The notes under the pieces are model-generated. The model saw only the letters and a list, made by a program, of their open reading frames with translations, was not told the origin of the DNA and made no database searches. A stretch of 64,000 bases of DNA from JAUXEH01 sp965533275 (GTDB lineage Bacteria > Acidobacteriota > Aminicenantia > Aminicenantales > Aminicenantaceae): assembly GCA_965533275.1 (NCBI GenBank), contig CBESWG010000005.1:1-64000 (forward strand), read 5' to 3'. Shown here piece after piece: positions 18,057-27,167 of the stretch. The translations under genes were made by a program, and so were the position numbers. How positions within the stretch are numbered: the stretch's first letter is position 1; every line of letters begins with the position of its first letter.

Positions 18057-18572
18057 TCAATCGGCGCCTTGGTCTTCCAGGTAATGGATGGCCCGGTTGA
18101 GGTCCACGTCATCGATCTGGTTGAGGATGTCCCTCGTGTGTACGATGATGTCGCGCTTGAGGGCCGTGTTGAGGAAGTGGGCGTCATGCCCTTTCTGCAG
18201 CTCTATATGCAGGAGCTCGTGCCGAAGCAGCTCCCTGATCTGCTCGTCAGTGGCCGAGAGGAGATGCTTGGCCTGGGGATTGAAGATGACGATCTCTGTT
18301 CTGCTCAGGGCCTTCAGGTGGCGCTTGTGCTCGGCCGAATCGATCTTGAGGCCGGCTTCCCTGAGCACCAGGCGGGGCGAAAACCAGAAGGCGCCCACCT
18401 TGGGATCCATAAAGAGCTTTTTCCAGAACGGGCCCGCATTCCTGGGCAGCCAGGTGAGCCAGACGGGTTTCTTGATCTTCTTGAATTCCTTCTTGCGAAG
18501 GTCCTTTAAGATGGAATTGGCGTGATCGAGGAAGCCCTGTTTTGTGCGTCTCACAGTAATGTTATTGTGCAC
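18057..18572 (-). CDS. SprT-like putative zinc metallopeptidase
   Basis: A 171-residue cytoplasmic protein with a zincin motif: HELLHIELQKGHDAHF (about residues 123-138) gives the HExxH pair, and the later His could be the third ligand, as in SprT/Spartan-like domains. Upstream, AFWFSPRLVLREAGLK and EIVIFNPQAKHLL resemble the beta-strands preceding that helix in the family. The C-terminus is acidic. The start is a GTG at 18572; a second GTG at 18554 is equally possible, since neither has a clear ribosome site. The same frame continues past the TGA for 42 codons (see 17928-18056). The natural substrate is unknown; Spartan-type proteins cut DNA-bound proteins, but this is not shown for the bacterial ones. 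Confidence 0.65.
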   Translation of the reverse strand: MHNNITVRRTKQGFLDHANSILKDLRKKEFKKIKKPVWLTWLPRNAGPFWKKLFMDPKVGAFWFSPRLVLREAGLKIDSAEHKRHLKALSRTEIVIFNPQAKHLLSATDEQIRELLRHELLHIELQKGHDAHFLNTALKRDIIVHTRDILNQIDDVDLNRAIHYLEDQGAD

Positions 18573-18718
18573 ATTACAGCGATTTTTTCAATGTTTCAGG
18601 GACGCAAATCGTCGAGAAAAGTGCCGCTGTGGGGGATACGCGGGCATTGTCTATCCGCTCATATCGTGATAAGTTGCCAGGTGTTCCGGTTCGACATCAA
18701 GCAGTACAAGGAGGCGGA

Positions 18719-20215
18719 ATGAGAAAGCTCCGTGTCTATCTAGGTGTCACGATTCTTATCGTCTCAGGGATGGTGATAACACACTGCGGGAAGGCGGAAC
18801 TCCCCTATCAAGCTACCTGGGAGTCGCTCAGGATGCACACAACCCCGGAGTGGTTCAAGGATGCAAAATTCGGCATCTACACGCACTGGGGCGCATATGC
18901 GGTTCCGGCTTTCAGGAGCGAGTGGTATCCCCGAAACATGTATAATCCGGAGAGGCCAGAATTTGCCCATCATTCCGAGAAATTCGGTGATCCGGCCGTT
19001 TTTGGCTACAAGGAGTTCATCCCCATGTTCACGGCGGAAAAGTTCGACGCCGGGGAATGGGCGGAGTTGTTCAAACGGGCGGGGGCTCAGTTCGCGGGAC
19101 CGGTGGCCCAGCACCACGATGGTTTTGCCATGTGGGACAGCGCACTGACAGAGTGGGATGCTATGGATATGGGGCCACGGCGAGATATTGTAGGCGAACT
19201 CGAGCAGGCCATCCGGGACCGCGGGATGCGGTTTGTCGCATCGTTCCACCATGCCTTCACATGGAAATACTTCGAGTTCTCCTATGCCCAGGATAAGCTG
19301 CATGACACGGAAGATCTGGATTTCGCCGGTGTGGGCGGGCTGTACCCTGAGCCGCACGAGAAGGGTGCGCCCGAATCAGAGGAGTTCCTTCAAGACTGGG
19401 AGGACAGGATCCGTGAGGTGATCGATAGGTATCGCCCCGACTATCTCTGGTTCGACTTCGGGTGGAAGGAGCCGGGATTCGAGGAGTACAAAAAATCGGT
19501 CATCGCCCATTACTACAATCAGGGCCACAGGTGGGGGACAGATGTCGTGGTGACACACAAGGACGACCATCTCCCGCCGGGGGTCGCCGTGCTCGATCTG
19601 GAGAGGGGCAAGCTGAACGAGCTGAGCCAGGAGGTGTGGATCACGGACACGGCGGTCGACTTGAAATCGTGGGGGTATATCGAGGATCCGGAATACAAAT
19701 CGGTCAACACACTCGTGGACAATCTGGTGGACCGGGTCAGCAAGAACGGGAACCTGCTGCTCAGCATAGCACCTCGGCCCGACGGGACCATCCCGGAGGA
19801 ACAGAAGGAGCTGCTGCTGGGGATCGGGGCATGGCTAGAGGTCAACGGGGAGGCCATCTACGGGACGCGCCCCTGGCTGATCTTCGGAGAGGGATCGGTA
19901 GAGGAAGCCGGGGGTTCATTCAGCGAGAATAAGCAGATCCCGGACTACGGAGCGGGAGACATCCGGTTCACGACCAAGGGTAATGTGCTGTATGTAATCG
20001 CACTCGACCGGCCTGTAGACGACGTGAGGGTGGCATCGCTTAAAAGCCTGGAGAAGGCGGACATCGTCTCTGTAGAGATGCTGGGTGTTCCAGGATCATT
20101 GGAGTGGCGGCTGGAGGAGGACGGACTCTTCCTCAGGCTCCCGGAGGGGCTCCTGCCCGTCGAACACGCCTTCGTCTTCAAGGTCACACTCAGTAACCCG
20201 GCGCGGATGCCTTAA
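18719..20215 (+). CDS. Alpha-L-fucosidase (GH29), exported
   Basis: A 498-residue GH29 retaining fucosidase. The start is the ATG at 18719 after AAGGAGG. The N-terminal hydrophobic segment ends at VITHCGK, a possible lipobox. Family motifs: WFKDAKFGIYTHWGAYAVPA near residue 45, FAGPVAQHHDGFAMWDS, RGMRFVASFHHAF, and PDYLWFDFGW, whose second Asp fits the catalytic nucleophile. NGNLLLSIAPRPDGTIPEEQ closes the barrel, and a beta-sandwich follows. It acts outside the cytoplasm on fucosylated glycans. The last 120 bases overlap, in antisense, the 3' end of the radical SAM gene. Confidence 0.94.
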   Translation: MRKLRVYLGVTILIVSGMVITHCGKAELPYQATWESLRMHTTPEWFKDAKFGIYTHWGAYAVPAFRSEWYPRNMYNPERPEFAHHSEKFGDPAVFGYKEFIPMFTAEKFDAGEWAELFKRAGAQFAGPVAQHHDGFAMWDSALTEWDAMDMGPRRDIVGELEQAIRDRGMRFVASFHHAFTWKYFEFSYAQDKLHDTEDLDFAGVGGLYPEPHEKGAPESEEFLQDWEDRIREVIDRYRPDYLWFDFGWKEPGFEEYKKSVIAHYYNQGHRWGTDVVVTHKDDHLPPGVAVLDLERGKLNELSQEVWITDTAVDLKSWGYIEDPEYKSVNTLVDNLVDRVSKNGNLLLSIAPRPDGTIPEEQKELLLGIGAWLEVNGEAIYGTRPWLIFGEGSVEEAGGSFSENKQIPDYGAGDIRFTTKGNVLYVIALDRPVDDVRVASLKSLEKADIVSVEMLGVPGSLEWRLEEDGLFLRLPEGLLPVEHAFVFKVTLSNPARMP

Positions 20216-21436
20216 GTGGGCGGGAGGAGGGGACGAGATCTCCTCCAGGTGGTGATACACCACATAGTAGAGGTCCCAGGAAACCGGCTTCTGGTTATCA
20301 GAGGCCTCCATGGGATTGATGAGGTCTGCGGCACACAGGGGGGTCAGCTTGCCGTTGCGGATGGTGGCATCCGGGCAGTGATAGCAGAGCTGCACGCTGT
20401 TCTTGTGGGGCACGAAGCGGGGGCCGTCCTGGAGCAGGATATACTGAAAACGCAGATCCCTGAGGGCGCGGGATTTATGGATGACCTTAAACCAAGAGCG
20501 GATCTTCTTGGGATGGAGAGCCAGCTCGACCAGGCTGCCCAGGAGGAACATGAGAGGCAGCAGGGACGGGCGAGAAGTGATCCCAAACGCATGTCGGCGA
20601 GTGACGAGGCGGTAGAGTTTTCGGAAGATCCGGCTGTATTCCGGGGATCCGTAAAATGTGCGCCCGGTGCGGACATTGATGTAGTAGAAGAACATGAGCC
20701 AGCTTATGGTGTCGTCATCCAGGCTCGACGGGATGTATGAGGCGGGCTCGACACCCAGTTTTTGGCTGATGCTGTGATACTCATCCAACAGAGCCGGGAC
20801 GGGCTTGGGATTGGCCGCCGGGATAAAATTGAGGGGCACGTCCATCTCGAGGATGGAGAGGATCCCGTCGAAGTAGCGGTAGCGTGAATAGCGCCGCATG
20901 ATGGCCGGGATCTCGCCCCGGCTGTCCATGTAGACGGTTGTGGAGAGCGCGAAGGCGAGCTTCCTTTTTTCGAACTTGTCGAAGACACGAGTGCGGATCC
21001 GGTCGATGTCGCCGTGAATGTGTTTTTGACCGGCATCCACATGCAGGACGATGCGGTCAAGGCCTGCGGCGATCATGTCATCCAGGAGGCGGTCGCCCTT
21101 GTCGTCCAGGAATATGACGCCGTTGGTCAGCACCACACTGACCACACTTTTACTCTTGACGTAGCGGATGGCTTCGGGAAGGTCCGGGTGCAGGGTTGGC
21201 TCCCCGCCCAGCAGCGTGATCGTTTCCAGGTTCCGCTTGGTCAGGGCCAGATCAATCTCGCCCTTGATCTGTGAAAGTGGTTTCACATATTTCTTGAAGA
21301 GGTTGTAGCACCCGCGGCAGCGGATGTTGCAGCTCTGGTTCATTTCGATCGTCAGGTGCGGCGTCTCGCGCACAGAGAGTTTCTGCGGCCTGAGATCGAC
21401 CTTGTGTCTGATTTCTGAGGCTTTCATGGCACTCAT
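20096..21436 (-). CDS. Radical SAM protein of unknown product
   Basis: A 446-residue radical SAM protein. The start is the ATG at 21436 (MSAMKASEIRHK) after GGTGGGAG; an earlier in-frame ATG has no site. The cluster motif CNIRCRGC (CxxxCxxC) lies near residue 36, followed by TLLGGEPTLHPDLPEAIRYV, the family's GGEP element, and a TIM-barrel pattern. Near the C-terminus LCYHCPDATIRNGKLTPLC has several cysteines, possibly an extra cluster or SPASM-like site. That segment also resembles radical SAM proteins acting on lipids or hopanoid-like substrates, but I cannot assign one. Its last 40 codons lie antisense inside the fucosidase gene, a long convergent overlap. Confidence 0.8.
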   Translation of the reverse strand: MSAMKASEIRHKVDLRPQKLSVRETPHLTIEMNQSCNIRCRGCYNLFKKYVKPLSQIKGEIDLALTKRNLETITLLGGEPTLHPDLPEAIRYVKSKSVVSVVLTNGVIFLDDKGDRLLDDMIAAGLDRIVLHVDAGQKHIHGDIDRIRTRVFDKFEKRKLAFALSTTVYMDSRGEIPAIMRRYSRYRYFDGILSILEMDVPLNFIPAANPKPVPALLDEYHSISQKLGVEPASYIPSSLDDDTISWLMFFYYINVRTGRTFYGSPEYSRIFRKLYRLVTRRHAFGITSRPSLLPLMFLLGSLVELALHPKKIRSWFKVIHKSRALRDLRFQYILLQDGPRFVPHKNSVQLCYHCPDATIRNGKLTPLCAADLINPMEASDNQKPVSWDLYYVVYHHLEEISSPPPAHLRHPRRVTECDLEDEGVFDGQEPLREPEEESVLLQPPLQ

Positions 21437-21534
21437 AATGTACAGCTCCCACCGAGTCCAGTTGTTATATCCATGCCAAATCCATGTCAATTATTTGTTA
21501 ATTTTTCGGGGTCGGACCATGAAATAGAAAAGAA

Positions 21535-21563
21535 TTGATATCAGAGGCGGGGTGGCATAAAAT
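21535..21563 (+). promoter_or_regulatory. Strong sigma70-type promoter for BNR-repeat gene
   Basis: TTGATA (21535-21540) and TAAAAT (21558-21563) are separated by exactly 17 bp, close to consensus. The start codon is at 21604, so the leader is about 35 bases and includes AGGAGG. Confidence 0.6.
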
Positions 21564-21603
21564 GAATTTTCGCGGCAGTAAGGACACATCATAGGAGGAG
21601 AAC

Positions 21604-24294
21604 ATGTCGATCTCGAGGAACCAGGCCGTGCTGTTCGTGGCCATAGCAGCAGCAATATTGATCGTACCGACCACATCCCAGGCCGCCCCCCAAATTGATG
21701 AAAGCCTGTTCCAGGATTTCGTCTACCGCAACCTCGGGCCGTTCCGGGCCGGGGCCTGGATCGGCGACATCGCGGTCCCGGAGAATCCCGGCACCGAGCA
21801 CAAGTACACGATATATGTCGCAGCGCGCAATGGCGGGGTCTGGAAGACGGTGAATAACGGCACGACCTTCTTTCCCATCTTCGACGACTACGGCGTCAAC
21901 GCCATTGGCTCTGTCGAAGTGGCACCCTCAGATCCCAACATCGTCTGGGTCGGCACCGGCGAAGATTCCTATGCCCGCTCCAGCTATGCCGGTAACGGAA
22001 TCTGGAAGTCCACGGACGCAGGCAAGACCTTCCAGCACATGGGGCTTTCCGACTCCCACCACATCGGCAAGATCGTCATCCATCCCCAGGATCCCGACAT
22101 CGTGTATGCGGCCGTCATGGGGCACCTCTACTCTGACAACGAAGAGCGCGGTGTCTTCAAGACCACGGACGGCGGCGCCACATGGGACAAGGTCCTCTAC
22201 ATCAACGAAAAGGTGGGCGTGGTCGATCTCGTCATGAACTTCTCCGATCCCGACATCCTCTTTGCGGCCACCTACGACAAGGTCCGCCTCCCCTGGCACT
22301 ACGAGGCGGGCGGTGAGGGCAGCCGCATCCACCGCACCACAGACGGCGGCGCGACCTGGCAGGTCCTCGCCAAAGGCCTTCCCGGCGGCGACTTGGGGCG
22401 CATCGGCGTGGACATCCACCGCGCCGATCCCCGCATCCTCTACGCCGTCATCCAGAACCTCAATCCCAAGCCGGATCTCAAGAAGAAAACCGAAGCCGAG
22501 TTCGATGCGTTCACAGACCGCTCCTACGAAGACCTGATCGGCGGCGAGGTCTACCGATCCGATGACGGCGGCGACTCCTGGCGCAAGGTGAGCGATCCCA
22601 AGGTGGATGTCAGCGGCAAGGCCGCCTATTCCTTCAACGAGATCAATGTCGATCCCATGGATCCCGACAAGGTTTTCATCATCGGCGTCAGCCAGCAGTA
22701 TTCCCTGGACGGCGGCAAGACCTGGCCAACCCGGCGGAATAAAGAGCGCTTCCTCAGCAATTTCGGCGACACGCGCACCTTCTGGATCGATCCTAAGGAT
22801 CCCGAACACATGATGCTGGGGAGTGACGGCGGATTCTACATATCCTATGACGGCGGCCGCACCATGGCCCACTTCTATCACATCCCTCTTGGCGAGCTCT
22901 ATGACGTCGAGGTCGACTACGCCGAGCCCTACAACATCTATGCCGGCCTGCAGGACCACGAATCCTGGAAAGGCCCGAGCAACAACTGGTCGGGCAGCGT
23001 GGGGCCCGAGAACTGGGTCATCTCCGGCATGTGGGACGGGATGTACACCGCGATCAACCCGGAAAACAACCGCTGGCTCTACTTCACGACCCAATTCGGC
23101 AAACACCACCGCGAAGACCAGCTCAAAGGCGAACGCTACGAGATCACTCCCGCGGCACCCGAGGGCGAGCCTCCCTACCGCTACACCTGGCAGACCCCCA
23201 TCGTGCTCTCCCCCCACAACGGCGACATCGTCTACACGGGCGGGCAGATGCTGCTCCGCTCCCCGGACCGCGGCGAGACCTGGGAAGAGATAAGCCCCGA
23301 CCTCACGACCAACGACCCGGTCAAGATCGCCGGCAAAGGCCACATCATGTTCTGCACCATCACCACCATCAGTGAGTCCCCGATGAAACCCGGAGTGATC
23401 TGGGTGGGGACGGACGACGGCCGGGTCCATGTGACCCAAAACCACGGCTCCGACTGGGAGGAACGCACCGGCCAGCTCGTGGGGGCGGGCGCACCCAGGG
23501 ACACCTGGCTCGGCAGGGTAGCGGCATCCCAACACGACGCCGGGACGGCCTATGCGGTCAAGTCCGGGTACCGCGAGGATATCTTCGAGCCCATGATCTT
23601 TCGCACACGGGATTTCGGCAAGACCTGGCAAGACATCGGCCAGGGCCTGCCCGAGGCACCCACCTCCGTCATATGGGAGGACCGAGTGAATCCCGACCTG
23701 TTGTTTGTGGGAACCGACCTCGGTGTGTACTGCACCATCGACGGCGGTAAGGCCTGGATCCCACTCAAGAACAACATGCCTCCGCTCCCCGTGCGCGATC
23801 TCCTGATCCACTCCCGAGAAAAAGACCTGGTGGTGGGGACGTACGGCCGAGGCGTGTGGGTGACCAACGTGGGGCCGCTCCAGGAGCTGAACTCAGATAT
23901 CCTGGACAAAGACTTCCACCTCTTCGACATCGTCTCTAAGCCCCAGGATTACGCCTCTCAGCGGGCCCGCTGGGGCAACTATCACATGACCGGCGACAAC
24001 CACCTCCGCACGCCCAACGAGAGGGGCGGCCTCCCGATCTTCTACTACATCAAAGAGGAGCTCCAGTCTCCCCTCACGCTCAACATTGTGGACTGCGACG
24101 GCAACACCGTGGCCAAGCTCAAGCCCGAGACCGAGCCGGGCATCCACAAGCTGGTCTGGAACTCCCGCCGCGCCGGCCCGGGGACCTATCGGGTCGTGCT
24201 GAGCGACGGGACCACAGAGCAGGCCAAGAAGGGCGTCCTCAAGCCCGCGCTCCTCTGGCCCCTCGGCAATCCCGAACAAATTCGTAAGGATTAG
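21604..24294 (+). CDS. Exported BNR/sortilin-like beta-propeller protein
   Basis: An 896-residue exported protein. The signal peptide ends near SQAAPQIDES. The rest is built from repeated BNR/Asp-box motifs of the S-x-D-x-G-x-T-W kind: KSTDAGKTF, KTTDGGATW, RTTDGGATW, RSDDGGDSWRK, SLDGGKTW, RSPDRGETWE, RTRDFGKTW and TIDGGKAW, consistent with one or two seven-bladed propellers (VPS10/sortilin-like). The C-terminal 150 residues have no such repeat and resemble a beta-sandwich (YRVVLSDGT). Bacterial members are often called glycosyl hydrolases, but no catalytic residues can be defended here, so binding or peptidase-assisting roles are open. AGGAGG precedes the ATG, and a good promoter lies upstream. 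The 65-residue gene follows 45 bases later. Confidence 0.85.
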   Translation: MSISRNQAVLFVAIAAAILIVPTTSQAAPQIDESLFQDFVYRNLGPFRAGAWIGDIAVPENPGTEHKYTIYVAARNGGVWKTVNNGTTFFPIFDDYGVNAIGSVEVAPSDPNIVWVGTGEDSYARSSYAGNGIWKSTDAGKTFQHMGLSDSHHIGKIVIHPQDPDIVYAAVMGHLYSDNEERGVFKTTDGGATWDKVLYINEKVGVVDLVMNFSDPDILFAATYDKVRLPWHYEAGGEGSRIHRTTDGGATWQVLAKGLPGGDLGRIGVDIHRADPRILYAVIQNLNPKPDLKKKTEAEFDAFTDRSYEDLIGGEVYRSDDGGDSWRKVSDPKVDVSGKAAYSFNEINVDPMDPDKVFIIGVSQQYSLDGGKTWPTRRNKERFLSNFGDTRTFWIDPKDPEHMMLGSDGGFYISYDGGRTMAHFYHIPLGELYDVEVDYAEPYNIYAGLQDHESWKGPSNNWSGSVGPENWVISGMWDGMYTAINPENNRWLYFTTQFGKHHREDQLKGERYEITPAAPEGEPPYRYTWQTPIVLSPHNGDIVYTGGQMLLRSPDRGETWEEISPDLTTNDPVKIAGKGHIMFCTITTISESPMKPGVIWVGTDDGRVHVTQNHGSDWEERTGQLVGAGAPRDTWLGRVAASQHDAGTAYAVKSGYREDIFEPMIFRTRDFGKTWQDIGQGLPEAPTSVIWEDRVNPDLLFVGTDLGVYCTIDGGKAWIPLKNNMPPLPVRDLLIHSREKDLVVGTYGRGVWVTNVGPLQELNSDILDKDFHLFDIVSKPQDYASQRARWGNYHMTGDNHLRTPNERGGLPIFYYIKEELQSPLTLNIVDCDGNTVAKLKPETEPGIHKLVWNSRRAGPGTYRVVLSDGTTEQAKKGVLKPALLWPLGNPEQIRKD

Positions 24295-24339
24295 CGGTAT
24301 CTCACACAAAGGACCAACTGAGCAAAGAAAAGGGAATCG

Positions 24340-24537
24340 ATGACAGAGGAAAAGGATCCCAAAGAAAAGGATTCCGAAACCACAGATCCCATACCGGGGA
24401 TCAATCGCTACGAGAATTCGGTGACGTACCGGAAGAACAAAAAAACCGGCGAATGGGAGGTCATCAATCCGGCGGGCGCCATCGCATATAACTATCTTTA
24501 TCGCGAAGACCGAGAGGACCCAGAAGAAAAAGACTGA
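24340..24537 (+). CDS. Small charged protein of unknown function
   Basis: A 65-residue protein with acidic/lysine-rich ends and a central aromatic segment (INRYENSVTYRKNKKTGEWE, then VINPAGAIAYNYLY). AAAAGGGA lies four bases before the ATG. It follows the BNR gene by 45 bases and may be cotranscribed. No signal peptide or known domain is visible. Codon use looks like that of its neighbours and the TGE/WEV pattern looks like folded protein, so I think it is real. Function not recognised. Confidence 0.55.
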   Translation: MTEEKDPKEKDSETTDPIPGINRYENSVTYRKNKKTGEWEVINPAGAIAYNYLYREDREDPEEKD

Positions 24538-24570
24538 ATCAGAGCAAGCCTCCGAAATTGGGTGCCGTCT

Positions 24571-25641
24571 CTATTCGATCTTGGCGTCCAGGATCTTCTT
24601 GAGCAGCATGCCGAACTCCTGGGGCACAACATAATTGCTCTGCTGGAACGTGTCCACGCGGTGCACCACGACCATGTCCCTTTCCGGCAGCACCACGATG
24701 TAGTGGCCTCCGTATCCACGCGCCGAGTAGGTCCCCTCCGCCACCTCCACGTTCGGGAAATGAGGATATCTGTTGTGGTGCTTGGCCACCCACCACATGT
24801 AGCCGTATCCGTCTGACCGGTAGATCGTGGCATCCGAAAAATACGTCGTGCTTTCCTTGACCCAGTCCGCGGAAATGACCTGCTTTCCGTCCCAGCGCCC
24901 CTCCCGCAGGAAGAGCAGTCCGAGGCGGGCCATGTCCCGAGCCGAGATCACGAACATGTAGGCCTCATGGATCGAGCGCGTGGTTTTGAAGCTGCGCCCG
25001 TCCTCAGGTTTGTAGTCCTGCATGCCGATGGGATCTGCGATGTCTTCCTTGAGCGCCTCAAAGATGTCCTTTCCGGTCAATTCCTGGAATATGGTCCCCA
25101 GGACATTGAAGTCCCAGTTGTTGTATAGCCAGAACTCTCCCGCCTGGAATGTGCCCCGGTCCGGTTTCAGATTGTGCATCCCATCTGTCTCAGCCTCGGC
25201 CGTGTGGTAAACTCCCGACCGGGCCTTCAGACAGTCCCGGATGGTGGCGTTCTTTTCCTGTGCGGTCAGGGGCGGCTCATCATCGATCCCAAGGTCCCGC
25301 ATGGTCCTGTCGAGGTCTATGGTCCCGTCCAGCACGTATTTTCCATACAGGGCGCTCATGAAGCTCTTGCGGGTGGAGTGCGTGATGTACTTCTTGCTCA
25401 CATTCCCCCACTGATATATGAGCTTTCCCTTCACGATGATCATGACCGCGGCCGTGTCGATCGTGTCTGCGAACTCCTTGGCCTCCGCCAGTTGGTCAGA
25501 CGAGTAGCCGAATTCCTCCGGGCTATTTTCCAAGACCCATTCTTTTCCGGGGAAGCTGTCCTGTGCGGCACACGCAACACACAGGATCAGGCACACCACC
25601 GATACGAAAACAAATCGTGGATAAAGCTTGGGACGTCTCAT
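24571..25641 (-). CDS. Exported serine hydrolase, beta-lactamase/class C family
   Basis: A 356-residue exported enzyme of the beta-lactamase/DD-peptidase fold. A signal peptide ends near CAAQDS. The catalytic S-x-x-K is in THSTRKSFMSAL (about residues 91-102), the Y-x-N element is YNN in FWLYNNWDFN, and a C-terminal motif near GYGGHYIVV stands where the KTG strand usually is (HxG-like variant). This arrangement is typical of the EstB/6-aminohexanoate-hydrolase branch rather than of a true beta-lactamase, so an esterase or amidase role is more likely than antibiotic resistance. AGAGGAGG precedes the ATG. It is convergent with the small gene at 24340. Confidence 0.88.
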   Translation of the reverse strand: MRRPKLYPRFVFVSVVCLILCVACAAQDSFPGKEWVLENSPEEFGYSSDQLAEAKEFADTIDTAAVMIIVKGKLIYQWGNVSKKYITHSTRKSFMSALYGKYVLDGTIDLDRTMRDLGIDDEPPLTAQEKNATIRDCLKARSGVYHTAEAETDGMHNLKPDRGTFQAGEFWLYNNWDFNVLGTIFQELTGKDIFEALKEDIADPIGMQDYKPEDGRSFKTTRSIHEAYMFVISARDMARLGLLFLREGRWDGKQVISADWVKESTTYFSDATIYRSDGYGYMWWVAKHHNRYPHFPNVEVAEGTYSARGYGGHYIVVLPERDMVVVHRVDTFQQSNYVVPQEFGMLLKKILDAKIE

Positions 25642-25776
25642 GGCGCCTCCTCTTTCGGTCTGTATTTCCCCAGATGGCCGTAGAATCCGCGGGCGATCGG
25701 GCTCAAGGGATTAAACGAATCTCGATGGGAAAGGTTTCGGCCATGACCGAGGCAGAGCGGCTCTTCCACTAAGAAC

Positions 25777-25806
25777 TTGAGAAATTCAGCTCTTTTGAGA
25801 TAATAG
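25777..25806 (+). promoter_or_regulatory. Sigma70-type promoter for M28 peptidase
   Basis: TTGAGA (25777-25782) and TAATAG (25801-25806) with an 18-bp spacer, about 30 bases before the ATG at 25836. Confidence 0.5.
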
Positions 25807-25835
25807 GGCCTGGCTCTAAAGAGAGGAGGCTCGAC

Positions 25836-27167
25836 ATGAAGAACAAAACAACGCTGCTGGCCGTTATCACACTGGTCCTGTTCGGCCTGAGCGCCGCACG
25901 AACCCAGGCTGCAGTCACAGACCCGGATATCGCCGCGCTCATCAACCAGGTCTCGAAGGACAACGTGGAAAAGATCCTTAAGACAATGGAAGCCTTCTAT
26001 ACACGCCACACGATGTCATCCGAGCAGGTAGACAAAGGTATCAAGGCCTCAGCCGAGTGGCTGCTGGCCGAATTCAAGGGCCTCAGCCCCCGCCTCCAGG
26101 TCGAGATGGACACCTACGAGCTTCCTCCGCAGGGCCGCCGGATGACCAAGCCCATGACCATGCGCAACGTGGTCGCCACCCTGCCCGGCCGCCACACAGG
26201 GGATCAGGAGCGGATTTTCATGCTCCACGCCCACTATGATTCCTATGCCCGGCCCATCGACAAGGACTGGCCGCGCGACAACTTCGACAACCTCGCCCCC
26301 GGAGTCAACGACGACAGCTCCGGCGTCGCCGCCCTCCTAGAACTAGCTCGAGTCTTCAGCGCACACGAGTTCGATGCCACGGTCATCTTCGTGGCCTTTG
26401 CCGGCGAAGAGGTCGGCCTCGTGGGCTCCACCCTCATGGCCGCCCGCCTCAAAGAAGAGGGCAAGAACGTCTGCGGCAACATCGGCCTCGACATGATCGG
26501 CAACATCGAGGGCGGCAACGGCGTCTTCGACAACCGCCGCATGCGCGTGTTCTCGGCTGACCCCATGGACTCCCCCTCCCGCAGCCTGGCCCGCTATGCC
26601 AAACAGGTGGGAGAGCACTACACACCCTCCGCCAAGATCGACCTCATCTACCGGGCCGACCGCTTCGGCCGCGGCGGCGACCATACGCCGTTCGTCCTCG
26701 AGGGTTGGGCCGGCATCCGCATGATGGAGGCCAACGAAAACTACTCCCGCCAACACACGGTGAACGATACTTTCGAGAACATGGACCTCGACTACTGCAC
26801 ACGCAACATCCGCATCGTGGGATCGGTCCTCGCATCAATCGCCGCCGCACCCCCGGCTCCCTCCGTTGTCAGCGACAGAGGACGCGCCCTTCTCGGACGC
26901 GGGGGCGGCTACGATGCAGCCCTCAAGTGGAATCCCGTGGTCTGCGACGACCTGGCCGGCTACATCGTGCACTGGCGCCGGACAACATCCCCAATCTGGG
27001 AGAAGACGGTCCAGGTAGGCAACGTCACGGAGTACACTTTTCCCAACGTCACGATCGACGAATATGTGTTCGGTGTCAGCGCTGTGGACACAAGCGGAAA
27101 CCAGAGTGTCGTCTCCGCCTATGTCATGCCCCCCCGGACCAAAAGCGTCTACGAAGTCAAAAAGTGA
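25836..27167 (+). CDS. Exported M28 aminopeptidase with Fn3-like tail
   Basis: A 443-residue exported zinc peptidase. The signal peptide ends near RTQA-AVTD. The M28 core runs from about 90 to 340. The metal ligands appear in LHAHYDSYA (His, then Asp), GVNDDSSGVAALLELA (bridging Asp), AFAGEEVGLVGS (catalytic Glu-Glu), IGLDMIGN (Asp) and the His of SRQHTVND near 310. The C-terminal 85 residues form a fibronectin III-like module (ALKWNPVVCDDLAGYIVHWR, then EYTFPNVTIDEYVFGVSAVD). It should cleave N-terminal residues from peptides in the periplasm. AGAGGAGG lies before the ATG, and a promoter is visible. It is one of several exported peptidases in the window. Confidence 0.92.
   Translation: MKNKTTLLAVITLVLFGLSAARTQAAVTDPDIAALINQVSKDNVEKILKTMEAFYTRHTMSSEQVDKGIKASAEWLLAEFKGLSPRLQVEMDTYELPPQGRRMTKPMTMRNVVATLPGRHTGDQERIFMLHAHYDSYARPIDKDWPRDNFDNLAPGVNDDSSGVAALLELARVFSAHEFDATVIFVAFAGEEVGLVGSTLMAARLKEEGKNVCGNIGLDMIGNIEGGNGVFDNRRMRVFSADPMDSPSRSLARYAKQVGEHYTPSAKIDLIYRADRFGRGGDHTPFVLEGWAGIRMMEANENYSRQHTVNDTFENMDLDYCTRNIRIVGSVLASIAAAPPAPSVVSDRGRALLGRGGGYDAALKWNPVVCDDLAGYIVHWRRTTSPIWEKTVQVGNVTEYTFPNVTIDEYVFGVSAVDTSGNQSVVSAYVMPPRTKSVYEVKK

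Noticed and set aside
18057..18059. TGA of the SprT-like gene as a selenocysteine codon
   Set aside because: No convincing SECIS-like hairpin directly downstream and no known selenoprotein of this kind. A normal stop is simpler.
21928..23811. 627-codon minus-strand ORF inside the BNR gene
   Set aside because: Repeated DGG-coding DNA gives a long open antisense frame; the plus frame has clear Asp-box repeats and a promoter.
24571..25641. Antibiotic-resistance beta-lactamase
   Set aside because: The SxxK and YxN motifs fit the wider serine hydrolase/esterase branch. The KTG element is not of the lactamase type, and there is no regulator nearby.
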